Shown: positions 58,201 to 64,000 of the stretch, one piece after another | Position numbering within the stretch: position 1 is the first letter of the stretch | Layout: every line of letters begins with the position of its first letter | NCBI GenBank assembly: GCA_965644315.1 | Contig: CBFFRQ010000087.1 | Coordinates: 79,724-143,723, forward strand | Reading direction: 5' to 3' | Length of the DNA stretch: 64,000 nt | Source of the DNA: Caecitellus pseudoparvulus | Lineage: Eukaryota; Bigyra: Bicosoecida | Notes under the pieces: generated by a model | What the model saw: only the letters and a program-made list of their open reading frames with translations | Database searches by the model: none | What the model was told of the DNA's origin: nothing | Program-made: the position numbers and the translations under genes

Positions 58201-58460
58201 CCCTGCAGAAGGCAATGCCGGGAGTGTGTCGGGAGCCAGCGTGTGAGTCACGGGGAAAGCGCGTGCGTGAGTGTGCCGTGCCGTGCGCCCTGCCCGTCTG
58301 AAACGCCGCCGGCGTCGTGTTCGCGCGGAGCAGCAGGACGCACCTGGGCGCTGCCTCGGCGAGGTTCGATTTCGTAGATGCCAGACTTGTGGATGCCGTT
58401 GCCCACAGCGCTGGCGACGGCAGCACAGGCTGCCAGCAGCACCATCACGGCGCGGGCCAT
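46203..58460 (-). CDS. PKHD1L1-like: Fibrocystin-L (PKHD1L1)-like giant membrane protein
   Basis: Type I membrane protein of 3,908 residues. Four exons join in phase: 58460-58344, 58202-58147, 57867-57776 and 57664-46203. Exon 1 gives a signal peptide (MARAVMVLLAACAAVASAVG). The first IPT/TIG domain is split over exons 1-3 (IEPRRGSAQ, GCTKVTIKGYGFAAGG, DVLFGNVPCDVEQYNSNDGQ). Then come a PA14 domain (WTGFFVPPLSADYAFTAFAD, ~370-490), a series of IPT/TIG domains (~790-1480), a discoidin-like segment (GGSFQGSNDGTTWTDI), and G8 domain 1 (PRPGDSVIIPPGQALLLDT, ~1830). A parallel beta-helix follows, then G8 domain 2 (LPAEGDDVYIPPTKWVVLD, ~2690), a second beta-helix, and one transmembrane helix near 3780-3810 with a basic tail. 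Order and two G8 copies match animal PKHD1L1, a stereocilia/cilia-related surface protein. Confidence 0.9.
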
Positions 58461-58755
58461 GGTGCAGTGCACTTCGACGCAAGGGCACTCGCACGGAGCA
58501 CCTCACAGCGCGCTGTGCTGCACGGAGCGAGCTCCCTGGTCACAGGAAGCGAGAGGGTTGCAAGAACTTGGTTGCCACTCAGCAGATGAGTGGGCAAGGC
58601 AGGTTGGTTTTGCCCTGCTGCCGCGGCACCAGGCCCAACTGGCCTCTCCAACGACTGAGTGCAGCGCCGCCCAGCGTAGTGGACACCGGCCGCCACACGT
58701 GCCCTGGGTCCTCCATGCATTCTGCGTACTGGCACGCTGCCCGGGGTCACCAGGC

Positions 58756-60479
58756 TTAGGCGGAGCCAGAGGCGCCTGCGGCGCCATCGGGTGCAGCCGG
58801 CTTCAAGTCGAAGTCAGTCCCCGTCACGCGCCTCCATGTATCCAGCACCTCCCGTGCAACAGACTCGAAGTGAGACGTCGCGTCCAGGGAAGACATGACG
58901 AAGAGGTTGTCCTTGGTGCCGTCGTCCGTCGGCACGAACGTCTCTGTGATGTTGTCGAAACGGTACAGCAGGTCGCCGCAGAGTTCAATACCGGGCCCCA
59001 CCTCCGCCTGCGGCGTGGCCGTCTCGGCAATGGTGGAGATGATGGCGAGATACTTGCCGTCAGCCACGACGTTGTGCTGGCGCGACAGCACCGTCATGTA
59101 AATGTCGTGCTGGCGCTTCACCTGCTTTTGCGGGATGATGACCTGTGCGCTGGCCGCGTCCTTGATCTGGGCGATAGGGTGGTCCAGCAGCGCCAGCGTG
59201 CGCACGATGCGCCCTGTGGACCTCTTGCGGTCAGCGGGGGCGAAGTCAGGGGAGCAGATGACGATGGGCGCCGAGGCGGCACTGTCCCCCACGCGCACAC
59301 CGGCAACCTTGCCCTCGCTGAACAGGATCTCGTCCACCTGCTGGTTCAGCATGAAGATGCCACCTCGCACGGCACAGACGCGGGAGAACGCCTCTGGCAG
59401 CGTGCTCAGGCCGTACACGGGGTACAGGTAGGGGCTCTTGGTGTGGGCGGCGAGCGAGTAGGCGTACAGCTGCACGGCCTTGATGAGGTCGAGGGCGGGG
59501 CGGGTCAGGTAACTGTCGTCAGCCTGCAGGGCCATGGCGTGCCCGACGAAGTCGATGGCGCCCTCGTCCAGTCCGAACTTGGCGTACAGCTCTGCGGCCG
59601 TCTGGCTCGTCGCGTTGAAGTCCTTGTGTGTGGACGCGTCGTCCTCCTTCCAGGCAGACACGTACATGAGGAAGTTGCGCAGGCCGCGCTTGCCCCACAT
59701 GGACACCAGCCCCGTGGACAGGGCCTCTGACTCCGTCGCCGGCACCTTGTGCAGCAGCTGCGCCTTGCCCCACAGCATGCTGTCGGTGGCGTGCTTGTAC
59801 ACGTAGCTGCCGTCGATGAGGCGGAAGTCCAGGTAGTCCTGCGCGTTCATCTTCAGCAAGATCTTCACCAACAGCCCGTCGGCCATGACGAACTTGGGCA
59901 CCAGGTCCACGCAGTAGTCCCTGCGTCGCGCGGCGAGGCAGAGTGTGGCCAGCGTGCCAGCGGCGTTTCACGTTGCCGCAGGCTTGGCGGCGACAGCGCC
60001 TCGCCACGTGCCACGCACCGGTTGTCGCCGAGCTTGCCCTTGAAGGCAGCACTGGCACTCTCAGACTTGGGGTCAACGAACTTCTGGTGCAGCTCCTGCA
60101 GGGGGCAGGGCGGCGGCAGTGCGTGGCGCTGGCTGCAGCAACGCGGGGCGTTGCAGGCCGCACGTCAAGGTTCAGAGAGGCGGCTTCCCCACCGTAGTAG
60201 CCATTGTGGTCCACAACCAACACCTGCACACGGCGTATGGCGCAGGGGTGCATCAGGCGCCGCAGCGCCAGCCGAGCGACGCTCAGCGGTGTGGCGTGGT
60301 GCGAGCAAATTCCGCACCCGCTTGCCCTGCTCCAGGGTCAGCATGCCTGCCAGCAGCACTTGCTGCAGGCCCGTGCCGAGGATGATGGCGTCATACTCGC
60401 CGTCAGCCAGGCTGCTGTACTCCTTGCCGTCGATGGTGACGGAGGCAGGTGGCTCCTGTGGCGTTGCCTCGGCAGCCAT
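58756..60479 (-). CDS. GDI: Rab GDP dissociation inhibitor
   Basis: Extracts prenylated GDP-bound Rab GTPases from membranes and recycles them. Four exons (60479-60318, 60223-60164, 60095-60019, 59920-58756) join in phase and give 487 residues. The FAD-fold-like N-terminus reads EYDAIILGTGLQQVLLAGML, then VLVVDHNGYYGGEAASLNLD (sequence conserved region 1). Later blocks are DLVPKFVMADGLLVKILLKM with FRLIDGSYVYK, WGKRGLRNFLMYV, and YLYPVYGLSTLPEAFSRVCA with GGIFMLNQQVDEI. It begins about 26 residues before the usual start and the C-terminus is Ala/Gly-rich. Rab escort protein is the main alternative, but that family has a long insertion that is absent here. GDI fits length and motif spacing best. 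Confidence 0.93.
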
Positions 60480-60614
60480 GGTGGTGGTGTGGTGCAGCGG
60501 CGCTGTGAGCAGTGCGCAGGAAGCTCAGTGGGGGGGGCTTCGGCGTGGGTTTGAGGGCGGTTGTTTGAGTTGTTGTGCTGGTTCATTGCTGCACTGTGCA
60601 GCCCAGTGGCAGGC

Positions 60615-61631
60615 CTACTCACCCCCCTGCACTTCTCGCCGAAGCAGAAGCATGCTTCGTCGTGCGTGGCGTGCGGCAGTGCCTTCCCACAGTGCAGCTG
60701 CGCGCACACCGCTCAGCGCAGCGCCAGTGGTGAACTGGCCATACGCAGCCAGAGCACGGGGGGGTGGCTGTGGGTACGCCTGCCACTCCACACCGGCACA
60801 GCGTGGGTGAGTCAAGAAAAGTCGCAGAAAGTTCTGCTGAGCTTCCCGGGGAGGGTGTGCCGCGAAGTGGTCCATGAAGCTGTCCACTGGCAGGCCACGG
60901 GCAGCGGGTGCGTCAAGAAGCGCCTTGACCACGCCCATGTGCCCGTAACGCGCCGCCTTTGGCAACGCAGCAAGGTGTGGATCGGCCAGGTTGACGCGGG
61001 CGGGGCCCTGCACATCCAGCAGCATCTGCACCATCGGCACACAGCCATGGGCACATGCAAAGGTGAATGCGCGCCGGACAGTCTCCTTGTCTAGCACGCC
61101 CAGCCTACCGCGTAGCTCCAGCAGGCGCTGCGCCACTGCCAGCGAGCCGTGCCTGGCTGCCAAGTCCAGCAACACACACATACCATGGCGAGTCAGGAGC
61201 CTGGTGCCAGGGCCCCACTCCAGGCACTCGGTCAGCACCTCGCCATGGTCCTTCCAAGTGGCGTGCTCCAGGCCGTTCATGAGCGCAGTGGCGTCGAGGC
61301 TTTGGCGTGGTGGCTGCAGCTGCAGGAAAATCCGCACGATGTGCACATGCCCCCCTGCACAGGCAGCGAGGAATGCCTCGTCACCACGTGCGTGCTCGTC
61401 GACTTTCCACTTGCCCTGTAGTCCCAGAAGTGTGTGCACAACGCTGGCGTGGCCATTGGCAGCCGCGATGGTCAGTGCTTCGCTCGCTGCCTCAGCCGAG
61501 CTGCCGCTGCACCGCAGTAAGCCGCTCACAGCGGCGACATCGCCTGTTGCCGCGGCAACACGGAAGAGATCCTCATCCCATGCCTTGTACCGCTTGATCG
61601 GGGCGGCACCGGGCTCTGCTCTGCCGGCCAT
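60615..61631 (-). CDS. Ankyrin-repeat-like protein
   Basis: 338 residues, one exon, starting MAGRAEPGAAPIKRYKAWDE. From about residue 20 to 265 it is built from degenerate ankyrin-type repeats, each with a helix-turn-helix and a G-H-x-x-V-V or similar core: AAATGDVAAVSGLLR, AAANGHASVVHTLLGLQGK, ACAGGHVHIVRIFLQLQ, AARHGSLAVAQRLLELRGR, ACAHGCVPMVQMLLDVQG and AARYGHMGVVKALLDAP. The spacing is longer than the canonical 33 residues, as in many protist ankyrin proteins. The C-terminal 70 residues are basic and Ala-rich. It probably mediates protein binding; the partner is unknown. Confidence 0.8.
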   Translation of the reverse strand: MAGRAEPGAAPIKRYKAWDEDLFRVAAATGDVAAVSGLLRCSGSSAEAASEALTIAAANGHASVVHTLLGLQGKWKVDEHARGDEAFLAACAGGHVHIVRIFLQLQPPRQSLDATALMNGLEHATWKDHGEVLTECLEWGPGTRLLTRHGMCVLLDLAARHGSLAVAQRLLELRGRLGVLDKETVRRAFTFACAHGCVPMVQMLLDVQGPARVNLADPHLAALPKAARYGHMGVVKALLDAPAARGLPVDSFMDHFAAHPPREAQQNFLRLFLTHPRCAGVEWQAYPQPPPRALAAYGQFTTGAALSGVRAAALWEGTAARHARRSMLLLRREVQGGE

Positions 61632-61887
61632 AGGCTTCGGCAGGCACCCCCCACGTCAGGGGAAGCACGTGCGCTGGCCAGAAGAGTGCGAGGTTGTGTC
61701 AATGGGCTCCAAATCCAGCGTGCAAAACAGGCTCAGCTCAGGTACCACAAAAGCGGACCTGTGTATCGCGAAGTGCGTTGCATGCAGAGCATGCGCTGGC
61801 CTTGTCAGCGAGGGGGTCGAATGTGTACTCCGTTGGCGCCTGTTCCAATTGCGACTCAGCCCCACACCGACGCGACCACACAGCGCG

Positions 61888-62961
61888 CTACCGCAGCGCA
61901 GGCGGGGACACACCCCCTTGCACTGCCCTCTCACCCCGTGCGTCGGCCAGGGTGCGTGTGGTAACGGCGATGACCCGCCCCGCAGCGCGCCCCACCGCAG
62001 CTGTTCGGCGCACCTGCCACGGCGACAAGCCCAGCGCCACAATGTCCTCAACTCTCCGCCCACCAGCTCGGCCAGAGCGCAGGTCCGGGCGCCGTGAAAT
62101 CCACCGCGGGGCAGACCTGGCTCGGTGCAGCAGCCTGCGCGACCCCGGCACTGGGGCTGCACTGCCGATGATGTATGTGGGGGATAGGGGGCCGGTTGCC
62201 GGGCCTAGGGCGTTTGAACGGACATCTGGCATCTTCTGGGAGCCTGCAGCACTTGGGAGAGCAGGCGTGCCTTCGCTTCCCTGCGTGTTTCCCGGAAGTT
62301 TCCGAGTGGGGCTGTGGGGGTTCAGGCGCCATACGGTGGCTTCCTGGGGGGGCGGGGAGGGGTGTGCAGGGGGGGCTTGTACCCCCCCCTGCCTCTGCCG
62401 CACCGGGGACGAGGGTGTCGCCAGGACGGCTGCAGCAGCCGCAGCCTGCTCTGTGGGCGATGGCGTGACCCAGGGGTCTTGGGCCCCCACCGCCCAGAGC
62501 AGGGGGTGGCGTGGTGAAGGGGGGGGTGGGCGCCTCAGACGGGGGGCGGAAGCAGAGCGCCCTCTCTGCGTTACTGGCGCAATGCTGCGGCTTGGGCGCG
62601 TCGTGGCGCCAGATCTGGCGCTGTGCTCTGCCACTGGGGTGTGCTTGTGGGGCTGTTGTGTGCTGGACAGGGCTCGGCCTGGACTTGCCACTGGGGTGGT
62701 GGCCGAGCTGGTCTGGGCAGCACGACCACGAGAGAGACTGCGTCTTGCCGCCTGTGCTGCCCAGCGCTGTACAGGCGGCGGGGAGGCTGCCCGGCGGCGT
62801 TGGGTGCGTCGGGCCACACCAGCAGCCAGTGTCGCTGGCGAGGCGGTCAGGCCACCTCCCCGCCGGGGGCTGATGTGGCTGCCATGGGGGGAGTGGGGGG
62901 AAAACGTAGACGGCGAAGGCGAAAGGGCGCCAAGGCGAGGTCTTTGCGGTGGGCTGTCCAT
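61888..62961 (-). CDS. Ser/Pro/Arg-rich low-complexity protein, uncertain
   Basis: A long open frame (about 357 residues from MDSPPQRPRLGALSPSPSTF, extendable to 63096) with no known domain. It is rich in Ser, Pro, Arg and Ala, with repeated SP and RS/SR pairs, as in phosphorylated disordered proteins. The last ~100 residues look more ordered (VRRTAAVGRAAGRVIAVTT). Two other frames here are also long and open because of the high GC content, so openness alone is weak evidence. I chose this frame for its SP repeats and its more natural amino-acid mix. Confidence 0.4.
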   Translation of the reverse strand: MDSPPQRPRLGALSPSPSTFSPHSPHGSHISPRRGGGLTASPATLAAGVARRTQRRRAASPPPVQRWAAQAARRSLSRGRAAQTSSATTPVASPGRALSSTQQPHKHTPVAEHSARSGATTRPSRSIAPVTQRGRSASAPRLRRPPPPSPRHPLLWAVGAQDPWVTPSPTEQAAAAAAVLATPSSPVRQRQGGVQAPPAHPSPPPQEATVWRLNPHSPTRKLPGNTQGSEGTPALPSAAGSQKMPDVRSNALGPATGPLSPTYIIGSAAPVPGSRRLLHRARSAPRWISRRPDLRSGRAGGRRVEDIVALGLSPWQVRRTAAVGRAAGRVIAVTTRTLADARGERAVQGGVSPPALR

Positions 62962-63581
62962 GCTGGGTGGCGGATCTCGAGGAGAGTGGAGTGGGGGGGT
63001 GTTTGTCGCTGCGACCACGGGTATCCTGTGCTTGGGCGAGAGCACACAGCGCGTGCACGGCGATGGCACGGCGATGCAGAGGAGGGAAGGAGGCACGCCC
63101 GTCTAGACTCACCTGCGGGGTGTGCAGCTTGTGCACTGCCTAGCTTTCGTTGGGGCGGTAGCTGCTGGGGCAGAGCAGGCTTGGCGTGAAAGGGCAAGCG
63201 CAGAGCGAGCTGCGTCCACAGCGCAGTGTGCGGCACTGGAGCCCTACAAGGCACACCTTGCTGAGCGCCTGTAAGAAACAGGCCAGGAAGGTCCAGGTCC
63301 AAGCCGCGTTTGGCACGTCATGCATGTAGTGCTGAATTTGCCCGGCGCGGCATGGCGCCAACGCAGCAACAGTTACGCGCGGCCACCTTGCTGTTGCAGG
63401 TGTCCACAGCGCTCGCCTCTGACGCCAGGGCGGATCTGAAAGCCACTATGTGGGTGTTTGCCCATGAAATTGCTGCATGTGACCTCATTTTTTGCTTCGA
63501 TAAAGGGTGAAATGCCGTGCAAGCGGTTCCCTTTGAGAGTTCTCGTCTGTATGCAAACTGCTCCCGAGGAGCTGCCCTGCA
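62962..63581. other. No convincing gene
   Basis: About 600 bp. Some short frames are open but none has clear coding character. The segment 63450-63560 is relatively AT-rich. It may include the promoter of the gene above and the 3' UTR of the one at the window edge. Confidence 0.35.
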
Positions 63582-64000
63582 CTATGCATCGCAATCAACA
63601 AGGGTTGGACTGGGCAGTTCTGCCAGGGGTGTCCCCCATGCCTTGCGCACAGGGGGGTGGGCAGGGGTCAGCCTCGTGGCTGGCGAGGCCGCAGCGATGG
63701 AAGCCGGGGTTGGCGGCGGCGCGGCACGCGGGGCAGGGGTGCCTGGTGGCAAGGGAGAGCAACGGGCACTGTCTGGCGATATAGCAGTCTCTCGTGCACT
63801 TGGAACTGTGACTTGCAGCGATTCCCGCCGTTCAGAGCGCCCTTCTTCAACACGGTCCAAACCAAGTGGCTCAGGTGGTGGTGGCGGCCGAGTGGACTGC
63901 CTTCGTGGGAAGACATGCGCATCAACTGTGGGCCGAGGGATGTGTACTGGACGCTCCAATAAGTGGAATGCTGAAGGTGACACGGGGATCCCGTCCTTGT
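63582..64000 (-). CDS. Partial coding sequence running off the window edge, uncertain
   Basis: The frame is open from the window edge to a stop at 63582 on the minus strand, so any 5' part lies beyond 64000. The visible ~139 residues include HLLERPVHIPRPTVDAHVFP and a Pro/Ala/Ser-rich tail ending ELPSPTLVDCDA. No domain is recognisable. The composition is compatible with the disordered C-terminus of a larger protein, but high GC could also keep this frame open by chance. Confidence 0.3.
   Translation of the reverse strand, partial: KDGIPVSPSAFHLLERPVHIPRPTVDAHVFPRRQSTRPPPPPEPLGLDRVEEGRSERRESLQVTVPSARETAISPDSARCSPLPPGTPAPRAAPPPTPASIAAASPATRLTPAHPPVRKAWGTPLAELPSPTLVDCDA

Noticed and set aside
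60479-60617. Rab escort protein rather than GDI for the 58756-60479 gene
   Set aside because: The length and the uninterrupted N-terminal domain fit GDI. REP has a long insertion that is not present.

Overview
This is a GC-rich, gene-dense nuclear segment of a eukaryote. The evidence is short GT-AG introns with consistent phases, a split mitochondrial F1 beta gene with a presequence, an ADP/ATP carrier in five exons, a Rab GDP dissociation inhibitor, NOP2, NOL9/GRC3 and RAD17. A dynein regulatory complex subunit (DRC1) shows that the organism builds motile cilia or flagella. Two very large surface-protein genes with almost no introns and a eukaryotic SpoVS-type protein point to a unicellular flagellate or alga rather than an animal or land plant. 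I cannot name the lineage from sequence alone.

Layout. 1-2.9 kb: a coiled-coil protein (-) diverges from a secreted esterase (+). 3.0-16.9 kb: a ~4,600-residue surface protein (-) with a signal peptide, a Gly/Thr/Tyr/Pro repeat array, a mucin-like stretch, beta-helix repeats, Ig-like repeats and a polytopic C-terminus. 17-20 kb: mitochondrial ATP synthase beta (-), with a ~120-residue insertion, divergent from NOP2 (+, 20-22.8 kb). 23-24.5 kb: ADP/ATP carrier (+). 24.7-26.9 kb: RAD17 (-), divergent from a HAD phosphatase (+, 27.3-28.4 kb). 28.5-29.4 kb: tandem SpoVS protein (-). 29.8-34.1 kb: polytopic membrane protein (-) related to the C-terminus of the first giant. 34.6-35.1 kb: small single-pass membrane protein (-). 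35.3-38.0 kb: DRC1 (-), divergent from a senescence/spartin-domain protein (+). 40.2 kb: LEA-like protein (+). 41.4-42.2 kb: single-pass membrane protein, probably incomplete (+). 42.4-43.5 kb: unrecognised protein with a GST-C-like tail (-). 44.0-45.9 kb: NOL9/GRC3 (+). 46.2-58.5 kb: a 3,908-residue fibrocystin-L (PKHD1L1)-like protein (-). 58.8-60.5 kb: Rab GDI (-). 60.6-61.6 kb: ankyrin-repeat protein (-). 61.9-64 kb: Ser/Pro/Arg-rich, low-confidence coding sequence.

No operon-like pathway is evident. Themes are energy metabolism (ATP synthase beta, ADP/ATP carrier), ribosome biogenesis (NOP2, NOL9/GRC3), and cilium or cell surface (DRC1, fibrocystin-L-like protein, giant repeat protein and its smaller relative). 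Two features run through the window: splice donors that mostly read GT(G/A)CGT instead of GTRAGT, and a CAATTTCCGC-type element just upstream of several start codons, including a 16-bp identical copy before RAD17 and the SpoVS gene.
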